This document shows positions 11,821 through 24,937 of a DNA stretch of 64,000 nt, in pieces (position 1 is the stretch's first letter; each line of letters begins with the position of its first letter). The stretch spans positions 27,501 through 91,500 of the forward strand of contig NZ_CP038510.1 in the NCBI RefSeq assembly GCF_004758605.1, given 5' to 3'. The notes beneath the pieces are model-generated. The model made no database searches and had not been told where the DNA came from. It saw only the letters and a list, made by a program, of their open reading frames with translations. Source of the stretch: Deinococcus metallilatus. GTDB lineage: Bacteria > Deinococcota > Deinococci > Deinococcales > Deinococcaceae. The position numbers and the translations under genes were made by a program.

Positions 11821-12297
11821 ATGTCTGCCCCCACCAGCACCGGCCCCCTGTACCACCGCATTCTCGTCGCGACCGGGGGCGCGCCCCACTCGGCGAAGGC
11901 TGTCGCCCGCGCGGTGGCCCTGGCGCAGCACTTCGGCGCGGTGCTCGACATCGTGGCCGTGGTGCCCCTGGCGGCCAACCCGTTCGTGAACTTCGCGTCG
12001 GGGCTGCCCGGCAGCGAGGCGCTGGAGACGCAGGCCGTGCAGGACGCGCGGGCCGTCCGGCAGGACCACCTGCGGGCCGTCGGGCAGGCGGCGCGGGAGC
12101 AGGGGCTGGAGGTCCACGAGTATCTGGTCCAGGCCGCCAAGCCCGCCGAGGCGATCCTGCTGGTCGCCGCCGAGACGGGGGCCGACCTGATCGTGCTGGG
12201 GCGGCGGCACACCACCGCCTTCAGCGCGGCGATGGCCGGGAGCACCGGGGACGCGGTGAGCCACGGCGCGCAGGTCGACGTGCTGATCGCACGCTGA
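11821..12297 (+). CDS. Universal stress protein (UspA family)
   Basis: A 158-residue single-domain Usp. It opens with YHRILVATGGAPHSAKAVARAV, the usual first strand and helix, and ends with the nucleotide-loop region DLIVLGRRHTTAFSAAMAGS followed by TGDAVSHGAQVDVLIAR, close to the ATP-binding Usp signature (G-2x-G-9x-G-S/T) but with RR in place of the first spaced Gly. Such proteins bind ATP or stay nucleotide-free and are induced in stress. It stands alone, with a leaderless promoter upstream, and is separated by 69 bases from the aminotransferase, which has its own ribosome binding site. Confidence 0.85.
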   Translation: MSAPTSTGPLYHRILVATGGAPHSAKAVARAVALAQHFGAVLDIVAVVPLAANPFVNFASGLPGSEALETQAVQDARAVRQDHLRAVGQAAREQGLEVHEYLVQAAKPAEAILLVAAETGADLIVLGRRHTTAFSAAMAGSTGDAVSHGAQVDVLIAR

Positions 12298-12366
12298 AAG
12301 TTCGCGTCGCCCTGCCCGGGGCGCTCCGCTTCGGGTAGGGTGGCCGGACGAGGAGAGTGAAGATTC

Positions 12367-13386
<1,020 letters not shown>

Positions 13387-13468
13387 GCCTGACATTGGCC
13401 CGGCGCCGGGGTGTTCAAGGTGAACGTTGGTCCCGAGGGTGACCTGTGCGCCCGCCTGCCCGCTTCCC

Positions 13469-13474
13469 TATACT
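13469..13474 (+). promoter_or_regulatory. Putative -10 box TATACT for the S53 peptidase
   Basis: TATACT lies 67 bases before ATG 13542; a leader of about 60 bases with an SD sequence would follow. No good -35 match was seen. Confidence 0.35.
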
Positions 13475-13541
13475 GCGGACATTCACGCCCGGCCGAGTCC
13501 GGCGTGGCTGGCGGGTGGACTGCCCGCCGGGGGAGACACCG

Positions 13542-15134
13542 ATGTCCGACCCGTCCCGTCCTGATCCGGCCCCGCCCGCCGCGTCGCCGCTCACCCCCCT
13601 CCCCGGCAGCGTCCGTGAGCTGCCCGCCGCTGCCCAGCCGGTCGGCCTGCCTGATCCGGACGCGCCGCTGGAGGTGACGCTGCGCCTGCGCGCCCGCCGC
13701 CAGCTCGCTCCACACCTGGCCGCCGCGCCCCTGACGCGCGAGGCCTTCGCTCAGGAATACGGGGCCTCGGAAGATGACCTCCGGCGGGTGGAGGCCTTTG
13801 CCCACGACCACAGCCTCAGCGTGGTGGACGCCAGCGCCCCGCGCCGCACCGTGATCCTGCGCGGCACGGTGGCGCAGGTCGAGGCGGCCTTCGGGGCCAC
13901 GCTGGCGCTGTATCAGGTGGATGGCCGAACCTTCCGGGGCCGCAGCGGGCCGGTGCGCCTGCCCGCCGATCTGCTGGACGTGGTGGAGGGCGTGTTCGGC
14001 CTGGACGACCGCCCGCAGGCCCGGCCCCGGTTCCGCCTGGCTGGCCCGGTCGGCGTCCCCGGGATCGCCTTTCCCCGGCAGGCCGGGGTCAGTTTCACGC
14101 CGCCGGAGCTGGCGCGGGCCTACGGCTTCCCGGAGGGGGACGGCCAGGGGCAGACCATCGCCATCATCGAACTGGGGGGCGGCTACCGCAAGGCCGATCT
14201 GAGCGCCTACTTCGCGGGCCTGGGGCTGCCCCTCCCCCGCGTCACGGCCGTCAGCGTGGACGGCGGGCGCAACGCCCCCAGCGGTGACCCCAGTGGGGCC
14301 GACGCCGAGGTGATGCTCGACATCGAGGTGGCGGGCGCGGTGGCCCCCGGCGCGCACATCGCGGTGTACTTCGCGCCCAACACCGACGCCGGATTCCTGA
14401 ACGCCGTGACCCGGGCGGTTCACGACACCCGCCGCAAGCCCAGCGTGCTCTCGATCAGTTGGGGGGCCGCCGAGCCCGCCTGGACCCGGCAGGCGATGCA
14501 GGCCCTCGACGAGGCCTTCCAGGCCGCCGCCCTCCTGGGCGTGACGGTCCTGTGCGCCGCCGGGGACGACGGCTCGAACGACCGGGTGGGTGACGGTCTG
14601 GCCCACACCGACTTTCCCGCGTCGAGTCCCTGGGCCAGCGGCTGCGGCGGCACCCGCCTGAGCCTTGCTGATGGTCAGATCACCCGCGAGGTGGTCTGGA
14701 ACGAGGGCGCGGGCGGCGCGACAGGGGGCGGCGTCAGCGACACCTTCCCGCTGCCCGACTATCAGCGGAACGCGGGCGTGCCCCCCTCGGCCAATCCCGG
14801 CGGTCAGGTCGGCCGGGGCGTGCCGGACATCTCGGCCGTGGCCGACCCCCAGACCGGCTACCGGGTGCGGGTGGACGGACAGGACACCGTGATCGGGGGC
14901 ACCAGCGCCGTCGCGCCGCTGTGGGCAGGCCTGGTCGCCCGGCTGAACGCCCGCCGGGGCCAGCCGCTGGGCTTTCTCAATCCCCGGCTCTACCCCCTGG
15001 GCGTGCTGCGCGACATCACCGAGGGCAGCAACGGCGCGTATGCCGCCGGGCCGGGCTGGGACGCCTGCACCGGCCTGGGCAGCCCGGACGGCGCGAAGCT
15101 GGCGGCGCTGGCCGAGACGCCCCAGAGCCTCTGA
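13542..15134 (+). CDS. S53 family serine-carboxyl peptidase (sedolisin/kumamolisin-like) with prodomain
   Basis: A 530-residue protein: an N-terminal pro-kumamolisin domain (about 30-190) then the S53 catalytic domain. The catalytic pair is Glu256 and Asp260 in ADAEVMLDIEVAGAV (spacing four, as in sedolisin), and the nucleophile is Ser455 in GGTSAVAPLWAGL. SISWGAAEPAWT lies between them, and the C-terminal calcium-site region DITEGSN...GWDACTGLGSPDG is present. These enzymes are secreted acid endopeptidases activated by removal of the prodomain. ATG 13542 is preceded by GGGGGAGA at good spacing. No classical signal peptide is visible in the proline-rich N-terminus, as in some kumamolisins, so the export route is unclear. 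An insertion element lies just after its stop. Confidence 0.9.
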   Translation: MSDPSRPDPAPPAASPLTPLPGSVRELPAAAQPVGLPDPDAPLEVTLRLRARRQLAPHLAAAPLTREAFAQEYGASEDDLRRVEAFAHDHSLSVVDASAPRRTVILRGTVAQVEAAFGATLALYQVDGRTFRGRSGPVRLPADLLDVVEGVFGLDDRPQARPRFRLAGPVGVPGIAFPRQAGVSFTPPELARAYGFPEGDGQGQTIAIIELGGGYRKADLSAYFAGLGLPLPRVTAVSVDGGRNAPSGDPSGADAEVMLDIEVAGAVAPGAHIAVYFAPNTDAGFLNAVTRAVHDTRRKPSVLSISWGAAEPAWTRQAMQALDEAFQAAALLGVTVLCAAGDDGSNDRVGDGLAHTDFPASSPWASGCGGTRLSLADGQITREVVWNEGAGGATGGGVSDTFPLPDYQRNAGVPPSANPGGQVGRGVPDISAVADPQTGYRVRVDGQDTVIGGTSAVAPLWAGLVARLNARRGQPLGFLNPRLYPLGVLRDITEGSNGAYAAGPGWDACTGLGSPDGAKLAALAETPQSL

Positions 15135-15153
15135 CCGATTGAGCCGCGCAAGC

Positions 15154-15173
15154 CCCTCCCTTCAGGTATGGGG
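15154..15173 (+). repeat. Left-end subterminal hairpin of the IS200/IS605 element
   Basis: CCCC pairs with GGGG, with inner partial pairing around a TTCA loop and an unpaired T before GGGG. The Y1 transposases of this family recognise such imperfect hairpins with a bulged T near each end. Confidence 0.55.
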
Positions 15174-15239
15174 TGAGCGGCTCGCCCCCGAAGGGGGCGG
15201 CAAGGCTGAGGCTTCCTTCCATTAGATAGGTGCGCGTCA

Positions 15240-15245
15240 TATAAT
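15240..15245 (+). promoter_or_regulatory. Consensus -10 box TATAAT six bases before tnpA
   Basis: A perfect TATAAT followed by six bases and ATG 15252. The -35 region (TTCCAT at 15217-15222) is weak. A leaderless tnpA transcript is implied. Confidence 0.55.
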
Positions 15246-15251
15246 CCCCTT

Positions 15252-15659
15252 ATGGCGAAACTGCCGCTCCGGTACAAGTCCAATCGCAACGTGGTCTACT
15301 CCTGCAAGTACCATGTTGTCTGGACGCCCAAGTACCGGAGAAGCGTTTTGGTGGAAGGCGTAGACGAGCGGCTGAAGGTCATCCTGAACGAGCTTTGCAC
15401 CGAGAAGGAATGCGAGTTGCTGGCGGTGGAAATCATGCCCGACCACGTTCACCTGTTGGTGGAGGTGGACCCCCAGTTGGGTCTCCACACGTTCGTCAAG
15501 CTCGCCAAAGGGCGTTCCAGCCGCCTCCTGCGCCAAGAGTTCCCGTGGCTGAAGTCCCGGCTCCCGACCCTCTGGACCAACTCGTACTTCGTCTCGACGG
15601 TGGGCGGCGCTCCCAAGGGCGTTATCAAGCAGTACGTAGAAAATCAGAAGGGGGTCTGA
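15252..15659 (+). CDS. tnpA: IS200/IS605 Y1 transposase TnpA
   Basis: A 135-residue HUH single-strand transposase, full length. The HUH motif is in EIMPDHVHLLVEV (His-Val-His near residues 65-67) and the catalytic tyrosine is in GVIKQYVENQ near the C-terminus. NVVYSCKYHVVWTPKYRR at the N-terminus is typical. It cuts and joins the ends of the element as single-stranded DNA, recognising the subterminal hairpins. It ends immediately before the tnpB start, so the two are co-transcribed. The protein appears intact and may be active. Confidence 0.95.
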   Translation: MAKLPLRYKSNRNVVYSCKYHVVWTPKYRRSVLVEGVDERLKVILNELCTEKECELLAVEIMPDHVHLLVEVDPQLGLHTFVKLAKGRSSRLLRQEFPWLKSRLPTLWTNSYFVSTVGGAPKGVIKQYVENQKGV

Positions 15660-16804
15660 GTGCGCGCCTTCCGCTACCGTCTCTACCCCACCTTGAGGCA
15701 GGAAACGGCGCTGCTGGACACCCTGCGCCTCACGCGGGAGTTGTACAACGGTGCGTTGCAGGAACGGCGGGATGCCTATCGCAAGGCTGGTAAGAGCGTG
15801 TCTGTCTATGAACAGATGAAAGCCCTGCCCGAAGTCAAGGCGGTGCGCCCAGAGTTCAAGAAGATTCACGCCCACGTTCTGCAAGGCGTGGTCACGCAAC
15901 TGGACAGGGCCTTTCAGGGGTTCTTCCGGCGCGTGAAGCAGGGGCAGACCCCCGGCTACCCCCGGTTCAAGGGAGCCGACCGCTGGGATAGCTTCGCGTT
16001 CAAGCAGGTGTGGGACAACAGCCGGAATACGTGGTTTGGCCCCGGAAAGGTGCTGGACAGCGGGCGAATCTACCTCCCGAACATCGGCAACGTGCGGATG
16101 AAGATGCACCGCAGGGTGGAGGGGAAGCCCAAGACGCTCACCATCAAGAAGGAGGGCAACGAGTGGTACGCCACCTACGTGAGGCCCCCACCCGTCCGCT
16201 GCCCGAAACGGGCAGCGCAGTTGGACTCGACCTCGGCACCACCCACTTCCTCATCACCTCAAATGGGGAGGTCAAAGACAACCCCCGTTTCCTTCAGTCC
16301 ACCCTGAAAAAGCTCCGGGTAGCTCAACGTTCTCTCTCCCGCAAGAAGCGGGGTAGCAAGCGGCGCAGAAAGGCCAAACAGCACGTCGCCAGGATTCACC
16401 GCAAGGTGGCGCGGCAACGTCTGGACTTCCACCACAAGGCTGCTCGCAGCCTCGTCAATCAGCACGACCTCATCGCCCATGAAGACCTGAACGTGAAGGG
16501 GATGGGGCAAGGCAACCTTGCCCGCTCCATTCACGATGTCGGGTGGGGCCAGTTTCTCAACCTTCTCTCCCTCAAAGCGGCGGATGCTGGACGGAGAGTT
16601 ATCGGCGTAGACCCGCGTTTCACCTCGCAACGCTGCTCAAAGTGCGGACATACCGAGAAAGCCAACAGGCGCTCTCAGGCGGTGTTCGTGTGCGTGTCCT
16701 GCGGTCATGAGGCGAACGCCGACCACAACGCCGCTTTGAACATTCTGGGGCGGGCAGCCCCTTCGGGCCATAATGGTAGAGGACAACCTTATGCCGTGGT
16801 CTGA
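15660..16804 (+). pseudogene. tnpB: TnpB RNA-guided endonuclease, disrupted by a one-base frameshift
   Basis: The start is GTG 15660 (VRAFRYRLYPTLRQETALL). The first frame runs to about 16185 (NEWYATYV) and the rest continues in another frame, from about 16190 ([17 protein letters not shown]). The shift fits loss of one C in the run at about 16188-16192 (GGCCCCCACC); restoring it gives one frame of about 381 residues, a normal TnpB length. All nuclease landmarks survive across the two frames: the first RuvC Asp in GLDLGTTHF, Glu in [10 protein letters not shown], a four-Cys zinc ribbon ([11 protein letters not shown]...CVSCG) and the last Asp in NADHNAAL. The lesion is therefore recent, a sequencing error, or a recoding site; read-level evidence would settle this. 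Confidence 0.85.
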
Positions 16805-16840
16805 GAAGCCCCTGCGTTGACGCATGGGGCCTGTCACCCG
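16690..16840 (+). ncRNA. Possible omega/reRNA scaffold at the element right end
   Basis: In IS200/IS605 elements the 3' part of tnpB plus the right end is transcribed as the guide RNA of TnpB, with the guide read from flanking DNA just past the right end. This segment covers the tnpB tail, the CAGCCCCTTCGGGCC stem around 16748 and the right-end hairpin 16808-16830. The placement follows family knowledge, not a recognised RNA sequence. Confidence 0.3.
16808..16830 (+). repeat. Right-end subterminal hairpin of the IS200/IS605 element
   Basis: GCCCC-TGCG-TTGA-CGCA-T-GGGGC: a nine-base-pair stem with a single bulged T, matching the left-end hairpin in outer stem and bulge. Confidence 0.65.
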
Positions 16841-16850
16841 AAAAGACCCC

Positions 16851-16919
16851 TCACCCAACCCCCTGTGCCAGTCTCTCCAGGGAGAGAGCTTTTTTTGACC
16901 CCTCTCCTGGGTTGGGTGA
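16851..16919. repeat. Inverted repeat TCACCCAACCC / GGGTTGGGTGA
   Basis: Perfect 11-bp inverted repeat (16851-16861 and 16909-16919) enclosing the terminator hairpin. It may be a small dispersed element that was present before the insertion sequence; no coding capacity. Confidence 0.55.
16872..16896 (+). terminator. Rho-independent terminator downstream of tnpB
   Basis: CTCTCC and GGAGAG form a hairpin (16873-16886) followed by AGC and seven T residues (16890-16896). It would stop transcription leaving tnpB. Confidence 0.7.
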
Positions 16920-16963
16920 TGCATGTCAGTTTCTGATAAAGAAGAAATGACGTGTGGAGCGAT

Positions 16964-17034
16964 AAAAAAGCCCCTCCCCCTTGACTGGCACAGCTCCGCA
17001 GGAGAGGGGGGAGGCCGGGTGGGGGTGAACGGGC
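16964..17034 (-). repeat. Dispersed GC-rich repeat, copy 2 (inverted), with minus-strand terminator
   Basis: Bases 17005-17034 are the exact reverse complement of the 30-base block at 1831-1860. Read on the minus strand, the C-rich arm pairs with GGGGGAGGGGC and is followed by six T residues (16964-16969), so it looks like an intrinsic terminator facing left. The rest of the gap up to the GH2 gene (17035-17307) holds no supportable gene; around 17100-17125 there is another GC-rich palindrome. Confidence 0.6.
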
Positions 17035-17307
17035 CGGGCGGAGAGAGGCCAATGGATGACCCAATGACGGGCCTGTTTTGAGGGCAGCCTGGCGGCGGCC
17101 ACCCCCTCCCCGGCCCTCCCGGGGGTGAGGGACGTGGTGGAGCCTGCGCCCACATGAGACGGGCTGGGCCGGAGATGAACGCCAGGACTCTTGGCAGGCG
17201 GGCAGGCCGGACACCAGAATGGCCGGGATTTGCTGCCCCGCCCAGGGTGGGGTGACCTCTCCCGTTGACCTGCGAACCATCAGCGGTCCCCCGTGACCCC
17301 AGGAGTT

Positions 17308-19191
<1,884 letters not shown>

Positions 19192-19438
19192 GGGTCAGGA
19201 CCGGGGCAGGGGAGCGGCCGCGCCGCTACGGAACACCGGATGCTCACGTCCAGGTGTGCCTGCGGTGTCCGCCCCGATCTCCCGCGTAGGCTGCCGCGAT
19301 CATCGCCCGCAGCCCTGATGCCGGTTCCGTTGATCTGGGGTGGCTTCATGTCGCCCCCATAACCGGCAGGAGCCTTCTCATTATCCTGGGACATTCGCTG
19401 TTCACCTTCCTGACCTTCTGCCATCCGTAGGGAGCCGC

Positions 19439-19552
19439 ATGTCACCGATCCGGTCATCACACCTTTCTTCCAGAGGGCGCTTCCGGATGGTGCCCGCCCC
19501 GCCTGCTGGTCTTGGGGGCGGGGCCGTCCTGGGCGGGCCGGGGCCAACGTGA
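19439..19552 (+). CDS. Possible 37-residue leader ORF coupled to the glycosyltransferase
   Basis: ATG 19439 has GGGAG five bases upstream and the frame stops at TGA 19550-19552, overlapping the GTG start of the glycosyltransferase by four bases (GTGA). The downstream GTG has no SD of its own, so translational coupling is plausible. The peptide is rich in Ser, Arg, Pro and Gly with no recognisable domain. It may be chance. The remaining part of the 19192-19438 gap holds nothing recognised. Confidence 0.25.
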   Translation: MSPIRSSHLSSRGRFRMVPAPPAGLGGGAVLGGPGPT

Positions 19553-20772
19553 AGCTGCCGGGCGACCGGCTGACCGTCTGCCTGCTGACCAGCAGCGCCG
19601 AACCGTCGGGCATGGGCGAACACATGCTCACCCTCGCCCGTGAACTGGAGGAACGTTACCGGGTCGTGCTGGTCGCGCCCCCCGTGCAGGGTGGCCGCGC
19701 CCTGCTGGACCGGGCCGCCGCGCTGGGGCTGGAGGTGCTGCCGCTGGACGCGCGGGGTGAGCGGCCCGACTGGCTGCCGCTCCGCGACTGGCTGAGGCGC
19801 CACCGGGTCGCCGTCTTTCACGGGCACGCCGGAGTGGGCTGGGAAGGCCACAGCGCCCTCTGGGCCGCCCGTGAGGCGGGCGTCCCGGCGATCCTGCGAA
19901 CCGAACACCTCCCCGATGTGATCACCCTTCCCCGGGAGCGCGAGAGCCACCGCCGGGCCGTGGCCGCCGTCGACCGGCTGATCTGCGTGTCGGAGGCGGC
20001 CCGGCAGAGTTTCCTCGCGGCCGGTTTCCCGGCAGACAAGCTGCGGGTCGTGCATAACGGGATCGCGCCCCATCTGGGAGCGGCCGACCGCCCCGGCGTG
20101 CGCGCCCGGCTCGGCCTGCCGCCGGACGCGCAACTGGTGCTCACGGTCGCCCGCTTCAGCAAGCAAAAAGGGCACCGCTTTCTGCTGGAAGCCGTCCCCG
20201 CCGTCCTGGGCCGCTGTCCCCGGGCCCACTTCGTCTGGGCCGGGACGGGACCGCTCCTGGGGAGGCTGCGGGCGCGGGTGGCCCGGCTCGGCCTCGCGCG
20301 GCGGGTTCACCTGGTCGGCCAGCGGGACGACATTCCCGACCTGATGGCCGCCGCCGACGTGTTCGTGCTGCCCTCGCTGTTCGAGGGGCTGCCGCTGGCC
20401 GTGCTGGAGGCGATGGCCGCGGGCCTCCCGGTCATCGGCACCGACGTGTGCGGCACCGGGGAGGCGGTGCAGGACGGCTTCAGCGGCTGGCTGGTGCCCC
20501 CGGCCGACCCGGCGGCGCTGGCGCGGGCCTTGCTGGAGGCGCTCACACGGCCCGATCTGGCCGCGCAGCGGGCGGCGGCGGGCCGGGCCCGCTTCGGGCA
20601 CGAGTTCAGCGCGGGCCGCATGGCCGCCGAGACGGCCCGTCTCTACGAGGAGGTGCTGGCGGAGCGGCCCCGGCGCGAGCCGCTCCCGGCCTCCTTGCCG
20701 TTGCCGGAACGCCCGCCCGAGCGAGGAGCCTGGGCGGGCGAACGGCACGCCCAGCCCGAACCAGCAGAGTGA
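19549..20772 (+). CDS. Glycosyltransferase family 4 (GT-B fold)
   Basis: A 407-residue GT-B enzyme. The N-terminal acceptor domain starts LTVCLLTSSAEPSGMGEHML; the C-terminal donor domain starts after residue about 175 with LGLPPDAQLVLTVARFSKQKGHRFLLEA, then VHLVGQRDDIPDLMAAADVFVLPS and the EX7E pair Glu279/Glu287 in LFEGLPLAVLEAMAAG, which binds the nucleotide sugar. It probably transfers a hexose to a surface glycan, lipid or small molecule in the cytosol. The start is GTG. The last 35 residues are Pro/Glu/Arg rich and probably disordered. It is followed after 44 bases by a Gfo/Idh/MocA oxidoreductase, likely in one operon. Confidence 0.85.
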   Translation: MKLPGDRLTVCLLTSSAEPSGMGEHMLTLARELEERYRVVLVAPPVQGGRALLDRAAALGLEVLPLDARGERPDWLPLRDWLRRHRVAVFHGHAGVGWEGHSALWAAREAGVPAILRTEHLPDVITLPRERESHRRAVAAVDRLICVSEAARQSFLAAGFPADKLRVVHNGIAPHLGAADRPGVRARLGLPPDAQLVLTVARFSKQKGHRFLLEAVPAVLGRCPRAHFVWAGTGPLLGRLRARVARLGLARRVHLVGQRDDIPDLMAAADVFVLPSLFEGLPLAVLEAMAAGLPVIGTDVCGTGEAVQDGFSGWLVPPADPAALARALLEALTRPDLAAQRAAAGRARFGHEFSAGRMAAETARLYEEVLAERPRREPLPASLPLPERPPERGAWAGERHAQPEPAE

Positions 20773-20816
20773 GGGTGAACCCGCCCGGCTTTGCCCCACC
20801 AGACAGGAGAACCCGC

Positions 20817-21821
20817 ATGACTCCCTCCACCCGGATCGGCCTGCTCGGCGCTGGCTTCATCGCCCGGCGGCATATCGGCATCCTGAGCGGCTTTCCCGAC
20901 GTGCAGGTCGTGGCCCTGGCCGACCCGGACACCGGGCGCGCCCGGGAACTGGCTGGCCCCCTCGGTGCCCACGTCTACGCCGATGACCACGAGCTGCTGG
21001 AGCGTGAAGCCCTCGACGCCCTCTACATCTGCGTGCCGCCCTTCGCGCACGGAGGGCCGGAGCTGGCCGCCGCCGGGCGCGGGCTGCCCTTCTTCGTGGA
21101 GAAACCGCTCGCCACCGATCTCGCCACGGCGGAGCGGGTCGCGGCGGAGGTGGCGGCGCGTGGCCTGATCACCTCGGTCGGGTACCACTGGCGCTCCCTC
21201 GACACTGTGGAGCGGGCGGCGGAGTTGCTGGCCGCCAACCCGGCGCGGCTGGCCCTGGGCTACTGGCTCGACAGCACGCCGCCCCCGGCCTGGTGGGTGA
21301 AGGAGGCCGAATCGGGGGGGCAGATGGTGGAGCAGACGACCCATATCTTCGACCTCGCCCGGTTTCTGGTGGGCGAGGTGGTGGCGGTGTCTGCGACGGG
21401 CTCGCGGCTGGACCGGGCCAGCTTCCCCGGTGCGGACGTGCAGGACGTGACGGCGGCGACGCTGCACTTCGCCTCCGGCGCCATCGGCACGGTGGCCTCG
21501 ACCTGCCTGCTGAACTGGCCGCACCGCATCGGCCTGCACCTCTACGCCGAGGGGCTGGCACTGGAACTGTCCGAGTTCGAGCTGATGGTGGACGTGGGCC
21601 GGGGCCGCCCGGTCCAGCGGGCAGAGGGTGACCCCTTCGTGCGCGAGGACCGCGCCTTTATCGACGCCGTGCAGGGCAAGCCGAACGTGATCCGCGCCCC
21701 CTACGCGGAAGCCCTGAAGACCCACCGCCTCACGCTGGCCGCCGCCCGCTCCGCCCGCGAGGGGGGCCGCCTGATCCGCTTCACGGAGGTCCGGAATGAG
21801 CCGGAGGCCGTGCATGACTGA
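20817..21821 (+). CDS. Gfo/Idh/MocA-family NAD(P)-dependent oxidoreductase
   Basis: A 334-residue dehydrogenase of the glucose-fructose oxidoreductase/inositol dehydrogenase family. The Rossmann motif IGLLGAGFIARRHIGIL is at the N-terminus, followed by VVALADPD; FVEKPLATD (the conserved EKP lysine) is near residue 95, and GQMVEQTTHIFDLARFLVG near 165 carries the conserved H of the catalytic region. Substrates are usually sugars, inositols or sugar-like intermediates. The ATG has GGAGA seven bases upstream. It overlaps the next gene by eight bases. Together the three genes look like a small pathway that modifies and attaches a sugar. Confidence 0.88.
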   Translation: MTPSTRIGLLGAGFIARRHIGILSGFPDVQVVALADPDTGRARELAGPLGAHVYADDHELLEREALDALYICVPPFAHGGPELAAAGRGLPFFVEKPLATDLATAERVAAEVAARGLITSVGYHWRSLDTVERAAELLAANPARLALGYWLDSTPPPAWWVKEAESGGQMVEQTTHIFDLARFLVGEVVAVSATGSRLDRASFPGADVQDVTAATLHFASGAIGTVASTCLLNWPHRIGLHLYAEGLALELSEFELMVDVGRGRPVQRAEGDPFVREDRAFIDAVQGKPNVIRAPYAEALKTHRLTLAAARSAREGGRLIRFTEVRNEPEAVHD

Positions 21822-22914
21822 GCCCCGGACCATCCGCTCGCTGGGCGTGGCCGCGCCGGGAGAGGCGGCCTTCTTCACGTACGAGGAGGCCCCGCCCCGC
21901 GCGGGCGAATTCCGGCTGGAGACGCTCTACACCGGCCTGTCGGCGGGGACCGAACTCACCTTCTTCAAGGGGACGAATCCCTACCTGCACTCGCGCTGGG
22001 ACCCCGAATTCGGCGTCTTCCGACCCGGTGAGAGGGGCGCGCACTACCCGGTGCGCTTTCTGGGGTACATGGAGGTGGGCCGGGTCGTCGAGAGCCGCTC
22101 GGACGCCGTGCAGGTGGGCGAGGTGCTGGGGATGAGCTACGGCCACAAGACCGGCCATACCGCCTCCGGGAACGATTTTTTCGTCCGGCTGGGCGACCTC
22201 GATCCCCTCGTGGGCATCTACGCCGCGCAGATGGGACCGATCTGCGTGAACGGCCTACTGCACGCGGCGGCCGAGTTCTGCGGCGAGAACGTCAAGGAAC
22301 TGGGCGATGGGGTGCGCGGGCGGCGGGTGCTGGTGACCGGCGGCGGGGTGGTGGGCCTGCTGACCGGCCTCCTGGCCCGGATTCACGGCGCCGCCGAGGT
22401 CACGCTGGCCGACCGCACACCGCAGCGCCTGGAAGCGGCGCGCGCCCTGGGCCTGACTCCGCTGGACGAGCGGGTGACCGAGGCGGGCGAGTGGTGCAAG
22501 GCCCACTGGGTTCACGGACCAGGCGACCGGGGCGCCGATCTGGTCTTGCAGTGCCGGGGGCAGGCGGCCAGCCTCCAGACCGCGCTGCGGGCGCTGCGGC
22601 CCCAGGGCAGCGTGATCGACCTGGCTTTTTACCAGGGGGGCGCCCCGGAGGTGCGGCTGGGCGAGGAATTCCACCACAACGGCCTCACCATCCGCTGCGC
22701 CCAGATCGGCCGGGTGCCGCGCGGGCTGGCCGCCACCTGGGACCGGCACCGCCTCGCCCGCGAGACGCTCGACCTGCTGCGGGGGTGCGGCGACCTGATC
22801 CGCGAGACGCTGATCACGGACATCGTGCCCTTCGGGGACGTGCCCGCCTTCCTGGCCGAACTCGCCGCGCGGCAGCGGCACGCGATTCAGGCGGTGTTCC
22901 GGGTCGGCGGATAG
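21814..22914 (+). CDS. Medium-chain dehydrogenase/reductase (zinc-type alcohol dehydrogenase-like)
   Basis: A 366-residue MDR protein. The N-terminal GroES-like part contains [16 protein letters not shown] and MEVGRVVE; the Rossmann loop is [22 protein letters not shown] near residue 180. The usual catalytic Cys/His zinc ligands are not obvious, and the four-Cys structural zinc loop is absent, so it may be a zinc-independent or atypical member, like the bacteriochlorophyllide-dehydrogenase-like branch that pairs with Gfo/Idh/MocA proteins. ATG 21814 was chosen because CGGAGG lies seven bases upstream; ATG 21796 is the alternative. It ends the operon. Confidence 0.78.
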   Translation: MTEPRTIRSLGVAAPGEAAFFTYEEAPPRAGEFRLETLYTGLSAGTELTFFKGTNPYLHSRWDPEFGVFRPGERGAHYPVRFLGYMEVGRVVESRSDAVQVGEVLGMSYGHKTGHTASGNDFFVRLGDLDPLVGIYAAQMGPICVNGLLHAAAEFCGENVKELGDGVRGRRVLVTGGGVVGLLTGLLARIHGAAEVTLADRTPQRLEAARALGLTPLDERVTEAGEWCKAHWVHGPGDRGADLVLQCRGQAASLQTALRALRPQGSVIDLAFYQGGAPEVRLGEEFHHNGLTIRCAQIGRVPRGLAATWDRHRLARETLDLLRGCGDLIRETLITDIVPFGDVPAFLAELAARQRHAIQAVFRVGG

Positions 22915-23107
22915 GCCGGGCGCGGCGCCGCCTGCTCCGCAGGGGTTCCGGCCATTCGGGGCATCGGCCACCAAGATGAAAGGACGTTCCCTCGTCAGAC
23001 GGATTCGCTCACGCCACCCCGAACCCGTCCGCGACCTTTTACCCCTGGTGCGCCCTGAGCGCCGGTTACCGCACCGCCTCCAGTGGAACCCCCGGAGGCA
23101 GACCCTC

Positions 23108-23113
23108 TATAAT
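23108..23113 (+). promoter_or_regulatory. Consensus -10 box TATAAT upstream of the 5'-nucleotidase
   Basis: Perfect TATAAT nine bases before ATG 23123; GGGAGA lies between, so either a very short leader or a leaderless start is possible. The -35 region (TGGAAC at 23084-23089) is weak. Confidence 0.5.
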
Positions 23114-23122
23114 GGGAGACGC

Positions 23123-24868
<1,746 letters not shown>

Positions 24869-24883
24869 CCCCGGCCTCGCTGG

Positions 24884-24912
24884 CACCCCCTGGCATGACC
24901 GGGGGGTGTTTT
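24884..24912 (+). terminator. Rho-independent terminator after the 5'-nucleotidase
   Basis: CACCCCC at 24884-24890 pairs with GGGGGTG at 24902-24908, followed by TTTT. It also separates this gene from the convergent minus-strand operon. Confidence 0.75.
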
Positions 24913-24937
24913 GCTGTGAAGGTCACCGGGAAGCCTG

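Larger units (their letters stand above)
15144..16840 (+). mobile_element. IS200/IS605-family insertion element (tnpA intact, tnpB frameshifted)
   Basis: A Y1-transposase gene followed without a gap by tnpB, bounded by two imperfect subterminal hairpins that both begin AAGCCCCT (left stem at 15154-15173, right at 16808-16830). There are no terminal inverted repeats or target duplications, as expected for single-strand peel-and-paste transposition. TTGAG at 15139-15143 just before the left hairpin resembles the TTGAT target of the Deinococcus element ISDra2, suggesting the left end is at about 15144; both exact ends are approximate. It inserted within about ten bases of the S53 peptidase stop codon, without harming that gene. 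Confidence 0.85.

Noticed and set aside
16259..16630. Minus-strand frame inside tnpB
   Set aside because: Lies antisense to conserved TnpB motifs.
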